Shown piece by piece: positions 1-8,789 of a stretch of 64,000 nt of DNA. Position 1 is the first letter of the stretch, and each line of letters opens with the position of its first letter. Under the pieces are notes generated by a model that saw nothing but the letters and a program-made list of their open reading frames with translations, was not told where the DNA came from and searched no databases. The translations under genes and the position numbers were made by a program. Origin of the DNA: Verrucomicrobiota bacterium (lineage in GTDB: Bacteria > Chlamydiota > Chlamydiia > Chlamydiales > Rhabdochlamydiaceae); the NCBI GenBank assembly GCA_018240015.1, contig JAFEGJ010000002.1, positions 124,619-188,618 of the forward strand, given 5' to 3'.

Positions 1-1
1 A

Positions 2-1879
2 TATCAAAAGTCGCCTGAGGCAACTGCTCAATTAAATAGAGAAGTTTTACCTTTGTTAGGGATCGACGATTTGAAAAAAAAGATAAAAAATCACGAAGAG
101 CAACAAAGGAAGGCGCGGCTTGCCGAAATTAGCCAAAGCCTACATACACCGCTTGCACCAATAAAAATTCCTCGCTTCAAAGCAGAAGATTTAATGTCGA
201 AGCGTGACAAAGAAATGATGGATAAGTTAAATGCATTGATGCCTTTTAAGCTCCCTTCCGATAGTGAGTCTGACAATGAAGAGACATCTTCTACTTCTTC
301 CCACGAATCCTCAAGTCATAACACCCCCCGTTCTTCAAGTGATTCCGAAGACGAAACACATACTAACGAGCCGTCAGAGGAGCGTTCCTTTATGGGGGAA
401 GCTGCAAAGTCTATGTTTCAATTGCCTGCCATGCGTGAAACAGCGGAGAAACTCGAAAAAACAGATCTCTCCACTCTTTCAGGCCCTGAGAGGGCACAGG
501 CAGAAGTCCTTTTGGAACTCTACAATGAATCTAAAAAGGTAAAAAAAACCGTTCCTTCTTTTGAAGAAATTCTTAAAGACGTACCCGAAAAATCAAAAGC
601 GAAAGGGTTGTTGAGTCTTTTTGTAAACGCTTCCTCTGTGCAAGATCTTTCAAAAAAATGGGATAAAATGGACTTATCTCATTTATGCAAATCGGATCTG
701 GCATTCGTGGACTTGCCTGTGGAGCTCTTATTTTACATATTTAGCCACCTAGGAGGAGTCCAGCTCCAAGCTGTTGCCCGAGTCTGTAGAAAATTTAAAG
801 AGATTGCATATACCCTTGAGGGGTTTCAGCATGTTTTTAAGGCACGATCTCTACAGATTTCCCCATTCCAAAATTATAAACACCTCTGTCTTACGCATAG
901 CATTTTAAATCTCCAGTGCCACCAAAATAATTGGGCAATTAAAGAGACCCAGCCACTCCTTGCTGCGAAATTTTGTGAGGGGTATTTAATCGATATTGAT
1001 AAACAGGGCAAGATTTCTAGGAGAGTGGTTAAAATAGAAAAAACTTCCATCTCATATCAAAAAATGATTTATCCTTTTACACTGAATAATCCCTTAATCG
1101 AGGCTAGCGATAAAAGATGCGTTTTAAGCTGCATAGGAGGTTATGATTTTTATTTAATTTCAGATGTAAATACCACCCAAACCCTCCTGTGTACAGCTCC
1201 CAACCTAATCCATAGTTTATCGCTTTTCGGCACCAATTTAGCGATGGGCTTCGATAATGGTTCTTTCGCTATTTTTGAAAATGTGGGGGCACAAATGGAT
1301 TTCCCCACAATATTGAATGCATGCTTAGGAGAGCCTGTAGCTTCAGTGAAGGACGAGGTGGTAAGTATTCAGTTCTTTTCTGGAGGGAAACAGCTTCTTT
1401 CAGTCACAAAAAGTGGTGTCTGTAAAATTTGGAATACAGCGGATTTCAAAGTAGAAAAGGTCTATCAGTCCTCTCCGCTTGACCGTGCTAAAGTCCTTGG
1501 AAATAAGTGGCTGCTGCAGATGGAGACGACAGGCCTCTGCACACTCGTGAACATGAAAGAAGATAAAAAGCTGTCTCTAAAATACGACTCGCCTACGATT
1601 GCCTCTACTCGTTTATGGGAAACCCTATTTATCGCTTATAAAAACAAAAAGATCCTGGCCTGGGATATGAACAGCGGAGCCAAGTTAAAGGAATTCCTTG
1701 TCGCTTTTGATATCCTCGATATTCAATTTAAAAATAACACTTTATGGGTCATCGGCAATGGCCAAGAAGTGCAATTAATTTCTTATCATTTCGATCTTTT
1801 GCCTGCACAGAGATCTATTGAGATAGATGATGTAAATGGAACTGTTAATGTACCTGGTTTTCCAAGCGTAATAAAATAG
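2..1879 (+). CDS. F-box protein with WD40-like C-terminus (5' partial)
   Basis: The reading frame is open from base 2, so the true start very likely lies upstream of the window. The first in-window start is only a TTG at 53. A Ser/Asp/Glu-rich acidic stretch at about nt 250-380 comes first. An F-box follows at nt 710-830, beginning DLPVELLFYIFSHL and carrying the C-R-K-F-K signature late in the motif. The C-terminal half holds propeller-like strands such as SGVCKIWN. F-box proteins normally recruit targets to eukaryotic SCF ubiquitin ligases through Skp1. In an intracellular bacterium this suggests an effector that acts in the host, which is inferred. No signal peptide can be assessed because the N-terminus is missing. 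It is followed after 36 bp by a second F-box gene. Confidence 0.75.
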   Translation, partial: YQKSPEATAQLNREVLPLLGIDDLKKKIKNHEEQQRKARLAEISQSLHTPLAPIKIPRFKAEDLMSKRDKEMMDKLNALMPFKLPSDSESDNEETSSTSSHESSSHNTPRSSSDSEDETHTNEPSEERSFMGEAAKSMFQLPAMRETAEKLEKTDLSTLSGPERAQAEVLLELYNESKKVKKTVPSFEEILKDVPEKSKAKGLLSLFVNASSVQDLSKKWDKMDLSHLCKSDLAFVDLPVELLFYIFSHLGGVQLQAVARVCRKFKEIAYTLEGFQHVFKARSLQISPFQNYKHLCLTHSILNLQCHQNNWAIKETQPLLAAKFCEGYLIDIDKQGKISRRVVKIEKTSISYQKMIYPFTLNNPLIEASDKRCVLSCIGGYDFYLISDVNTTQTLLCTAPNLIHSLSLFGTNLAMGFDNGSFAIFENVGAQMDFPTILNACLGEPVASVKDEVVSIQFFSGGKQLLSVTKSGVCKIWNTADFKVEKVYQSSPLDRAKVLGNKWLLQMETTGLCTLVNMKEDKKLSLKYDSPTIASTRLWETLFIAYKNKKILAWDMNSGAKLKEFLVAFDILDIQFKNNTLWVIGNGQEVQLISYHFDLLPAQRSIEIDDVNGTVNVPGFPSVIK

Positions 1880-1915
1880 TTTTTTACTCATATATCTGTT
1901 ATAGTTATTGCCATT

Positions 1916-2809
1916 ATGACATCTATACATGGATTTTCAAATCGTTTCTTTACGGTAAATTCTCAACATACAATGTGGGGGATTTATGCTGTTTGTCTAT
2001 TGACATGCGCAGGTCTTGCCTATGCCCTATGGCAGGTCGTCGTTCATAGGATGTGGGGAAAGGCAAATCCACTCCCTACTCAACCTCAACAAAGTGCTCA
2101 TCAGATTATATCGATTGCGCCTGCGCAAGATTCTCCCCAAATCCCAAAGCCCTCGATCAATTTGGAAAAATTTCTTGAATTATCTGAGCGAACACAATTT
2201 AAAGATTTTAAGCAGGTTGAAGGCTTATTGCCGCCGGATATTTGGAGGAGAATTGCTCACTATCTTGCACCCAAAGATATTTGTTCTTTGAGTGAATTGT
2301 GCAAGTCTTTTGCAGGTATCAGGGTGGATCCTTATGTTCAACTTCTCATGACGGCTTATAGGCAGGTTGAGTTTTTTGCCCGGCAGCTTTCGTTGTTCTC
2401 TGAAAATGGAGGTAAAAGAGAAAATACATTATGTATGAGTCCTCAAGGGAGATGGCAATTAGATTGGTCTACTGGCACAGCCCAAATTACTCAAGGTCTA
2501 ACAAAGAAAGCGCTCCCTCACGCCTCAAAAGTTGTCAATGCCCAGTGGATTGACTCAGATAGAGTATGGGTTGCCCATGAAGATAAAGTGCTTCGGCTTT
2601 GGAAAAGAGATACGGATACTGCGCTGCTGGAAATTATCTGTACACAAAGCATTATCGATTTTTGGTACGATGAAGACCGCAAACAAATGTACATCTGCTC
2701 TGCAAACCTCCAATTAAATCCTATTCCAGATTCAAAGCACTCTTTGGATATCATGAATAACTGGGTAGGAAGGCATCTTGTTCGGCTCGACCTAAAAGAG
2801 AAGATTTAA
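1916..2809 (+). CDS. Membrane-anchored F-box-like protein
   Basis: The 297-aa product has an N-terminal hydrophobic segment at about residues 21-43, beginning with MWG, which suggests a membrane anchor. An F-box-like motif (LLPPDIWRRIAHYLAPKD, followed by the L-C-K-S-F end) lies near residue 105. The rest has WD40-like strands such as DKVLRLWKRD. The N-terminal layout resembles that of the gene at 5036, so the two look like paralogs. A TATAGT hexamer at 1900-1905 lies only 10 nt before the ATG, and no Shine-Dalgarno sequence is visible. The F-box assignment rests on pattern reading and is less certain than for its neighbours. Confidence 0.65.
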   Translation: MTSIHGFSNRFFTVNSQHTMWGIYAVCLLTCAGLAYALWQVVVHRMWGKANPLPTQPQQSAHQIISIAPAQDSPQIPKPSINLEKFLELSERTQFKDFKQVEGLLPPDIWRRIAHYLAPKDICSLSELCKSFAGIRVDPYVQLLMTAYRQVEFFARQLSLFSENGGKRENTLCMSPQGRWQLDWSTGTAQITQGLTKKALPHASKVVNAQWIDSDRVWVAHEDKVLRLWKRDTDTALLEIICTQSIIDFWYDEDRKQMYICSANLQLNPIPDSKHSLDIMNNWVGRHLVRLDLKEKI

Positions 2810-2831
2810 AGCTGAATCTAGAATAAAATTT

Positions 2832-2859
2832 GAGTGGAATGATCCACTCCACTTTTTTT
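2832..2859 (+). terminator. Terminator-like hairpin overlapping the next start codon
   Basis: A perfect 7-bp stem (GAGTGGA/TCCACTC) closes an ATGA loop at 2839-2842 and is followed by seven T residues at 2853-2859. It lies 22 bp after the F-box gene stop, so it could be that gene's intrinsic terminator. The best ATG of the downstream gene is exactly in the loop. Confidence 0.5.
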
Positions 2860-3519
2860 CAAGCTCAGAGAGTCGTCCAACTTGCCCAGGATAACGTATG
2901 GGAAGCTCGCGTCCTCTCCTTGAAATTAATTCCCGTACAGACTTTTTACTGTGCTTTGGATTTGATCGCTGCTGCTGGCAGCGTGGTCAGCCTCATTGCC
3001 ACAGGAGCCGTCGATGTGGAGGTGGTTGCTTTTACATGCCGTCATTATGCGATGGGTGTGAAGGTGATCGCCTATCCTTTTGTCGATCTCTTGCGGGCGA
3101 TCAACCCTCAGGCCCCATTCGTATTCGAGCCCAGCCAAGAAAATGTCTTAAAAGACGAAGAGCAATTTTTAAAGACCTTTCCTGCCGATCGAGTTTTTAC
3201 GTGGGTGGATCCATACATTCAGCAGGGGATAAAAGAGAAGCGCCTGGAAAAAGTTAGGTTATTGTATGTTGCTCTGGCTATTGCTCTGATCGTTATTCGC
3301 TGCCTAGAGATGATTGTTAGTCCCTTTGCTGTAGGATTGTCCATTTTATCGAAGGGAAAATGGGAAATTGTCAATACGGTTGCATTCTGTACACTTCAAG
3401 CCATGCCTAACATGGTATTTGAGACCGCAGGATGCTTCATCAAGCTCTTGAATCCTCATGCGGTTTCCTTTCGTGATATCATCTCGAACTCAGGATCGGG
3501 ATCTCCTACTTCAAATTAA
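2839..3519 (+). CDS. Hypothetical membrane protein
   Basis: The frame opens at a TTG at 2830, but the ATG at 2839 gives a more natural start (MIHSTFFQAQ), for a 226-aa product. I do not recognise the family. It has hydrophobic segments near residues 35-60 (LDLIAAAGSVVSLIATGAVD) and 135-165 (VALAIALIVIRCLEMIVSPF), so it is probably an integral membrane protein. It sits between F-box and WD40 genes on the same strand. The ATG lies in the loop of a hairpin followed by a T-tract, so either the start is wrong or its translation is influenced by that structure. Confidence 0.6.
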   Translation: MIHSTFFQAQRVVQLAQDNVWEARVLSLKLIPVQTFYCALDLIAAAGSVVSLIATGAVDVEVVAFTCRHYAMGVKVIAYPFVDLLRAINPQAPFVFEPSQENVLKDEEQFLKTFPADRVFTWVDPYIQQGIKEKRLEKVRLLYVALAIALIVIRCLEMIVSPFAVGLSILSKGKWEIVNTVAFCTLQAMPNMVFETAGCFIKLLNPHAVSFRDIISNSGSGSPTSN

Positions 3520-3579
3520 AAATCTTCAGTGATATCTTCATTGTTGAAGTTTGAATACACAAGCAAAAAGGAGATTTTT

Positions 3580-4527
3580 ATGGAAATAACTTCTGCGACA
3601 ACATCGAAGCTGAGTAGTTCTGTTCCCACTTTTGAGTGTGTGAATACTTTAGATTTCAAAACCACCGTGTATGCGCTGGCGACTCTAAACCAATCTAGAT
3701 TTGCAGTTGGAGGCGGTGCGCGGGAAGGATCTGAAGTCGCTATCTGGGATACTGCAGGAACTCCCTATAATCCACCCCCTGAAGTAGAAACAATAACTTC
3801 TTTGGCCTCTGCGGACAATGGCTCTTCTCTGATTACAGGAGGCATGCGAGCCTTTAGTGATCACGGAGGATACTTGAAAGTATGGCCCCTGGGTTCTACT
3901 GCTCCAAGTTATAATAAACAACTAGAATCTGTTGTATCCTCCCTTGCCTCTCATCCTAACAACCGATGGATTGTTACAGGAGATTGGGACGGGGTTATCA
4001 AAATTTGGGATCGATCGAGTCCCGATTCGCAACCCTTTAATTTTCCTAACAAGGAAGGATATGTCAATGCACTGGCTTTCGTACAAAATGGAGACTATTT
4101 AACCAGCGGGCATTCAAAAAATATCCATGTCCAAGAGATGAAACATTACACGTATTTATCGCCTTACATTGGGCACACAGATGCTGTCTTGGCTTTATCC
4201 GATATGGGTAATGGAATTCTTGCCAGCGGTTCTGCGGATAAAACTATTAAAATTTGGGACACGACAAAGCCTTCCAATCAGGCTTTTGTGAAAACACTAC
4301 CTATTATTCATAAGGATGCTGTTTTTGCCTTGGCTCGTTGGTCCGACACGATTCTAGTGAGCGGTTCAGCTGATAGTTCGTTTGTTGTTTGGGATATTAC
4401 GACAGGAGATTACTGGCAATGTCCGCAGGCTCATGAAGGGGCTGTAAAGGCTCTTACTGTCTGCAACAATATGCTGATCACTGGATCTTTTGATAAATCA
4501 GTGAAGATTTGGCAGCCGAAAAACTAA
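3580..4527 (+). CDS. WD40-repeat beta-propeller protein
   Basis: A 315-aa protein made almost entirely of WD40 repeats. Repeat ends VAIWDT, LKVWPL, IKIWDR, IKIWDT, FVVWDI and VKIWQP are visible, with GH/GS-D blade motifs such as ASGSADKTIKIWDT. This predicts a propeller of about seven blades. The start at 3580 is chosen because AAGGAG sits 6-10 nt upstream; the frame extends to 3529 but without a good ribosome site. There is no signal peptide. WD40 propellers are scaffolds for protein-protein contacts. Its location among F-box proteins with WD40-like tails suggests a related role, which is inferred. It overlaps the convergent yqgF gene by 4 bp. Confidence 0.85.
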   Translation: MEITSATTSKLSSSVPTFECVNTLDFKTTVYALATLNQSRFAVGGGAREGSEVAIWDTAGTPYNPPPEVETITSLASADNGSSLITGGMRAFSDHGGYLKVWPLGSTAPSYNKQLESVVSSLASHPNNRWIVTGDWDGVIKIWDRSSPDSQPFNFPNKEGYVNALAFVQNGDYLTSGHSKNIHVQEMKHYTYLSPYIGHTDAVLALSDMGNGILASGSADKTIKIWDTTKPSNQAFVKTLPIIHKDAVFALARWSDTILVSGSADSSFVVWDITTGDYWQCPQAHEGAVKALTVCNNMLITGSFDKSVKIWQPKN

Positions 4528-4946
4528 GGCGTTTTGGCTTCTAAATAGCTTTGAAGAACGACCGCGGCGCTTAAGGCATCGATTTTTTCCGAGCGTTGTT
4601 TGCGATTTAGCTCTGCTTCGCGCAGCAGTCTGTCGCTTTGGGCAGAGCTGAGGCGCTCATCCCACAGAACAATGGGAATCGTCAGATAGGTTTTGAGCTT
4701 TTCCGCAAAAGCGCGCACCTCGGCTGTCATGGGGCTGTCTTTGCCGCTCATGAGGAGGGGAAGGCCCAGGAGAATTTCATCGACGGGCTTCCATTTGGTG
4801 AGGAGCTCTTGGAGTTTGTTAGGAAATGTTTTGTCATGCTGTAGCGCTATGAGGGGTGTGGCGATGCACCGCCTTTCATCAGAAATAGCGATACCAATGC
4901 GGGCTCTTCCGTAATCAAGGCTAAAAATTCTTCCCATAGGAAGCAT
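4524..4946 (-). CDS. yqgF: Putative pre-16S rRNA nuclease / RuvX-family protein
   Basis: About 140 aa, the usual length for the YqgF/RuvX family. The N-terminal RNase H-like motif FSLDYGRARIGIAIS carries the first catalytic Asp, and the DERLSS motif is present near residue 100. YqgF is known to process the 5' end of 16S rRNA in some bacteria. The start is set at MLPMGRIF (4946); an MGRIF start at 4937 is equally possible, while the frame opens at a TTG at 4973. In Chlamydiaceae this gene follows pyrG directly. Here the two are on the same strand but are separated by an F-box gene on the other strand. Confidence 0.88.
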   Translation of the reverse strand: MLPMGRIFSLDYGRARIGIAISDERRCIATPLIALQHDKTFPNKLQELLTKWKPVDEILLGLPLLMSGKDSPMTAEVRAFAEKLKTYLTIPIVLWDERLSSAQSDRLLREAELNRKQRSEKIDALSAAVVLQSYLEAKTP

Positions 4947-5035
4947 TTTAATATTAACACTTTGAAAAAGCAAGATATTAAATTATTTAATATAGTTTAT
5001 TTTTACTAAAGTTTCCTCTATACTTTTCGCAAATT

Positions 5036-6418
5036 ATGCAACGAATAAATGCAATTCCTCGCAGTTCAATAGAATCCTTTGTGCCTAGAATGTCCCTTTG
5101 GGGGACTCGGGCTGTCGTTGTTGTTGTCTGTATTGTCGGCGTGACTTATGCTGCTAAAAAAGCTTGGGACTATTTTACTCGGCAGATGATTTCTGACCCA
5201 GATGATGAACCTGTATTACCCAAGAAAATTTATCCTAAAGAGCTCGCTACATTCCCTTTTAGAAATGTGGTGCCTTTGAATGAAAAGCCGATTCCTGATG
5301 ACGTCATTTTACATATATTTTCTTTTCTAGAACTGTCTGATGCGATTAAATTTTCCAGCACATGTAAGTCTCTTGCCTTTTATAGAACGGACACTAGATG
5401 TAAAGCTTTCGCTATTTTTCGTCTCATACGTCTCCAAGCTGAAATTCCTTTTGATAGGACGGCCATCTACGCTCAATTTTACAAAAACAAGTTGTGGGGG
5501 ATCTATTTAAATGCAAAGCAGACGAATAAAACGATAAGAATGTATGAATGCTTAGCAAGCACATTAGAAAAAAAAGTAGATGCTGAGATAATTCTGCATA
5601 TTAGTCGTGAAAAAACAAAGCCCTTTCTTCATATCACTCGTATTGCCGATGGAATCTTAGTCGGTAGCGTGAATGAGGCGGGATTTTTATTTTATGAGAT
5701 AGTGTATGACTACCCAAGTTGGAGGTTATGTCTAAGTGTAACAAACGAGGGAAAAATAAGTTCCCATCCGTCTATGCAAGTATCTGGTCCGACTATGAGC
5801 GTCTGTGCAGGTCCAGGTTCTGTATCCTACAGGGGTGAAGAGTATAGATGCACGATTTGGGAAGGAGAAACCTACAAGGGGGATTTTAATGTTTCTACTC
5901 CTGGAGGCTTGTTTTCTGCAGTACCTGTGACGATCGGGATGCAATTGCTCAGCGACAACAAACTATTAACAGTTACTTGGCTTGGTTTGTGTAAAGTGTG
6001 GGACATAAAAGATCCACTTATTCCCGAAGTCATACGTACATTCTCGATGAATACATTTCTGAACGATACCTTAAATTCTGAACGCCGAATTCCCTGGGCA
6101 GCTGTTGTGGGGTCTAAAGAACAGTGGTTAATTTGGTATAACGATCGAAAAGGAACCTGTGAGATATGGGATTTTCAGAAAGGATGGGGATTATTTTCGA
6201 TTCCTCTAAAGGAGCACTTTGTAAACTGTCATCTCGTCATCGAAGATCGATATTTGCTTTTAGGCCTAAAAAAAGGTACTAATAGTATTTACATCTACGA
6301 TCTTCTGTTGGGAAAACATATAGTTACTTATAAGCATGATATGCCCATTTTGGATTTTCGATATGATGGATCGAAATTATGGGTAGTTGGCGATAAGAAA
6401 ACGATGATTATCGGCTAG
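5036..6418 (+). CDS. Membrane-anchored F-box/WD40-like protein
   Basis: The 460-aa product has an N-terminal hydrophobic segment (about residues 20-40, starting LWGTRAVVVVV). A clear F-box follows (PIPDDVILHIFSFLELSDAI, then STCKSLAF, about residues 85-120). A long region ends in WD40-like strands such as GLCKVWDIKD and GTCEIWDF. It is likely a host-directed or inclusion-membrane protein (inference). TATACT at 5019-5024 lies 11 nt before the ATG and no Shine-Dalgarno is visible. It sits between pyrG and yqgF, which are adjacent in other chlamydiae, so it looks inserted. It overlaps the convergent pyrG by 11 bp. Confidence 0.8.
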   Translation: MQRINAIPRSSIESFVPRMSLWGTRAVVVVVCIVGVTYAAKKAWDYFTRQMISDPDDEPVLPKKIYPKELATFPFRNVVPLNEKPIPDDVILHIFSFLELSDAIKFSSTCKSLAFYRTDTRCKAFAIFRLIRLQAEIPFDRTAIYAQFYKNKLWGIYLNAKQTNKTIRMYECLASTLEKKVDAEIILHISREKTKPFLHITRIADGILVGSVNEAGFLFYEIVYDYPSWRLCLSVTNEGKISSHPSMQVSGPTMSVCAGPGSVSYRGEEYRCTIWEGETYKGDFNVSTPGGLFSAVPVTIGMQLLSDNKLLTVTWLGLCKVWDIKDPLIPEVIRTFSMNTFLNDTLNSERRIPWAAVVGSKEQWLIWYNDRKGTCEIWDFQKGWGLFSIPLKEHFVNCHLVIEDRYLLLGLKKGTNSIYIYDLLLGKHIVTYKHDMPILDFRYDGSKLWVVGDKKTMIIG

Positions 6419-8027
6419 ATTTCTTATATTCGATCACAGCCCCGATAAAGTCACGGAAGAGGGGATGCGGCGTGTGAGGCTTGGATTTGAACTCGGGATG
6501 GAATTGGACGCCGACCATCCAGGGGTGATCTTTGACTTCGACGATTTCACAGAGCGGATGGGTATGGAGCATGCCGGAGACAACAAGGCCTTTCTTCTCG
6601 AGGGTATCGCGGTACGTGTTGTTAAACTCGTAGCGGTGGCGGTGGCGCTCATGAATGAGGGAGGCTTGATAGGCTTTTTCTGCTTTGGAGCCTCTTTCAA
6701 TCACGCAGGGGAAAGATCCCAGGCGCATGGTGCCTCCGAGATCGATGATCGATTTTTGCTCTGAAAGAAGCGAAATCACGGGGTGCGGAGTGTTGGGATC
6801 GATCTCTGTGGAGTTGGCGTCATCGAAGCCTGCAACATGGCGTGCAAACTCGACGGTCATGACTTGCATGCCGAGGCATAGGCCAAAGTAGGGGATTTTA
6901 TTCTCGCGGCAGTATTTGGCGGTCATGATTTTGCCCATCCATCCGCGTTCACCAAATCCTCCGGGAACGAGGTAGCCGTCGCAGCCAGCAATTGCGTGCT
7001 CTACGGATCCGTTTTCGAGGATTTTATCGGCCTCAAAGCAGCGGATTTCGAGGTCGACTTGGTGGGCGAGAGCTCCATGGTGGAGCGCTTCGAAGACCGA
7101 TTTGTAGGCGTCTTTGTGCTGGAGGTATTTTCCGACGATGCCGATGACGATTTTTCCTTTGGGATGGAGAAGTCGATGTAAGACGTCTTTCCAAGGGGAG
7201 AGATCGCCGCGCTCTCCGGGCAAGTCAAGGAGCTGGCAGATTTTTTCATCGATCTTTTGATCGCTGAGCATGAGCGGCACTTCGTAGATCGAATGATCCA
7301 CATCGGGTTCATCGAGAACGAGTTCTTTGCGGACACTGCAAAGAAGGCTGATTTTGTCTTTGATGCTTTGCTCGAGGGGTTTTTCACAGCGGCAGAGAAT
7401 GATGTCGGGGATAATTCCGATGCCGCGCAGCGTTTGTATCGAGTGCTGCGTTGGCTTAGTTTTTACTTCGCCTGCGGCTTTCATGTAGAGGACATAGGTC
7501 AGGTGTATGTTGAGGCATTCTCTTGGTCTTTCATGCCGAAATTGCCGAATCGCCTCTAAGAAGGGATGGGACTCGATATCACCGACCGTGCCACCTATTT
7601 CGACGATGAGAATATCGGTTCCTTCGTCGTGGTGGGCGGCTTTTAAGATCCGCTGCTTGATTTCATCGGTGATGTTCGGGACCATTTGGACATCTTTTCC
7701 CAAATAATCGCCTCTGCGCTCGCGTTTGATGACCGCTTCATAAATTTGTCCCGAGGTCGCATTGGAAGCTCTTGAAATCGTCGCATTCGTAAATCGGAAA
7801 TAGTGGCCCAAATCGAGATCGGTCTCAGCACCATCATCAGTGACATAGACTTCGCCATGCTGGAACGGGTTCATCGTGCCCGGATCGACATTGAGGTAGG
7901 GGTCGAGCTTGAGCATTCCGACTTTGAGACCCCTGGCCTCTAAAAGAACTGCAATCGAAGCGGCTGTCAGGCCTTTTCCCAAGGAAGAGACCACACCGCC
8001 GGTAACAAAAATATATTTGGTAGCCAT
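6408..8027 (-). CDS. pyrG: CTP synthase
   Basis: A 539-aa protein of standard length. The N-terminal synthetase domain begins MATKYIFVTGGVVSSLGKGL. It carries the IEIGGTVGDIES motif. The C-terminal class I glutaminase domain has the nucleophile elbow YFGLCLGMQ and the late HPEF motif. It makes CTP from UTP, ATP and glutamine. The start is well supported by homology. A 170-bp palindromic element (8057-8226) lies immediately upstream, so the promoter must be inside or next to it. Confidence 0.97.
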   Translation of the reverse strand: MATKYIFVTGGVVSSLGKGLTAASIAVLLEARGLKVGMLKLDPYLNVDPGTMNPFQHGEVYVTDDGAETDLDLGHYFRFTNATISRASNATSGQIYEAVIKRERRGDYLGKDVQMVPNITDEIKQRILKAAHHDEGTDILIVEIGGTVGDIESHPFLEAIRQFRHERPRECLNIHLTYVLYMKAAGEVKTKPTQHSIQTLRGIGIIPDIILCRCEKPLEQSIKDKISLLCSVRKELVLDEPDVDHSIYEVPLMLSDQKIDEKICQLLDLPGERGDLSPWKDVLHRLLHPKGKIVIGIVGKYLQHKDAYKSVFEALHHGALAHQVDLEIRCFEADKILENGSVEHAIAGCDGYLVPGGFGERGWMGKIMTAKYCRENKIPYFGLCLGMQVMTVEFARHVAGFDDANSTEIDPNTPHPVISLLSEQKSIIDLGGTMRLGSFPCVIERGSKAEKAYQASLIHERHRHRYEFNNTYRDTLEKKGLVVSGMLHTHPLCEIVEVKDHPWMVGVQFHPEFKSKPHTPHPLFRDFIGAVIEYKKSSR

Positions 8028-8056
8028 GGGGATGAGTGTACAAGCTTCTTACTAAA

Positions 8057-8226
8057 TAGTCGACCCTGATTTAGTCAATTTGGGCTGTCGTTTTTGCCTT
8101 TTGTGACATTTTGATCCCGTCCTCGTCGGCCATATGCAGCTTCGCATATGGCCATCCTTGGCCGTGTCAAAATCTCATCAAAAGTCATAAAACGCCATTT
8201 CCAAAGCACTAAATCAGGGGCGACTA
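8057..8226. repeat. Large palindromic intergenic element, copy 1
   Basis: Outer arms 8057-8075 and 8208-8226 are complementary over 18 of 19 bp. Inside them the arms continue as an imperfect inverted repeat (CTTTTGTGACATTTTGA against TCAAAATCTCATCAAAAG). At the centre is a perfect 10-bp stem, GGCCATATGC/GCATATGGCC (8128-8137 and 8144-8153), with a 6-nt loop. The segment AAAATCTCATCAAAA is shared with the copies at 17680 and 24294. It lies between the 3' end of the PIN gene and the 5' end of pyrG. Confidence 0.8.
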
Positions 8227-8237
8227 AATAGAGCAAA

Positions 8238-8789
8238 TTACATTTTGTGCAGATGAGCTTCGGAAAAACCCTGACTTAGCATTTTTTTGAGAAGCTGTTT
8301 GGAGTGCGTTACTTTGTACTGATGGGGTGTAGATATTTTGATATGGAGGCGTTCAAATAGCTCTTCCATGCATAGACAGTGATGGCTCAGTCCCAGTACT
8401 CCTAGGCACTTGATAGCCAGCAAATCGGCGCTACAGAATCGAAAAATGTTTTTTTGCCTATTTTGATAAAGAAAGGCGATGGCTTCTCGCTCTCCTTCGT
8501 CGATTCCTTCCAAGAATGTTTTCTTTAGAACTTGTGAGAGGCTGTTAAAAGTTTCCAAAGAAACGGGGATTTCTTCTAGTAGGTTGGATTGAATGGACTC
8601 TGTCAGATCGATGATTTGGCGACTGCCTTTTTCATCGCGATAAAAGCGTGTTTCGCTGCGGATGATCGGCGTTACTGCTGCGGAGCAAGAATGGAGAACA
8701 TGCTTCCAAAGATTAAACTGATGCAACTCGATAATTGCATTGGCATCAAAAAGTATTCTAGCATGTGATTTCGACAAAACCGTATTCAT
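8238..8789 (-). CDS. PIN-domain-like protein (putative toxin)
   Basis: About 183 aa from the Met at 8789; the frame opens at 8822. It shows the acidic layout of PIN ribonucleases: ILFDANAIIELH near the N-terminus, then GIDEGEREAIAFLY, then CSADLLAIKCL. PIN proteins are Mg-dependent RNases and common toxins. It overlaps the 3' end of the upstream HTH-ImmA gene by 32 bp or more, so the two are co-transcribed and probably coupled. The role as a toxin of this pair is inferred from the arrangement; the exact start is uncertain. Confidence 0.65.
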   Translation of the reverse strand: MNTVLSKSHARILFDANAIIELHQFNLWKHVLHSCSAAVTPIIRSETRFYRDEKGSRQIIDLTESIQSNLLEEIPVSLETFNSLSQVLKKTFLEGIDEGEREAIAFLYQNRQKNIFRFCSADLLAIKCLGVLGLSHHCLCMEELFERLHIKISTPHQYKVTHSKQLLKKMLSQGFSEAHLHKM

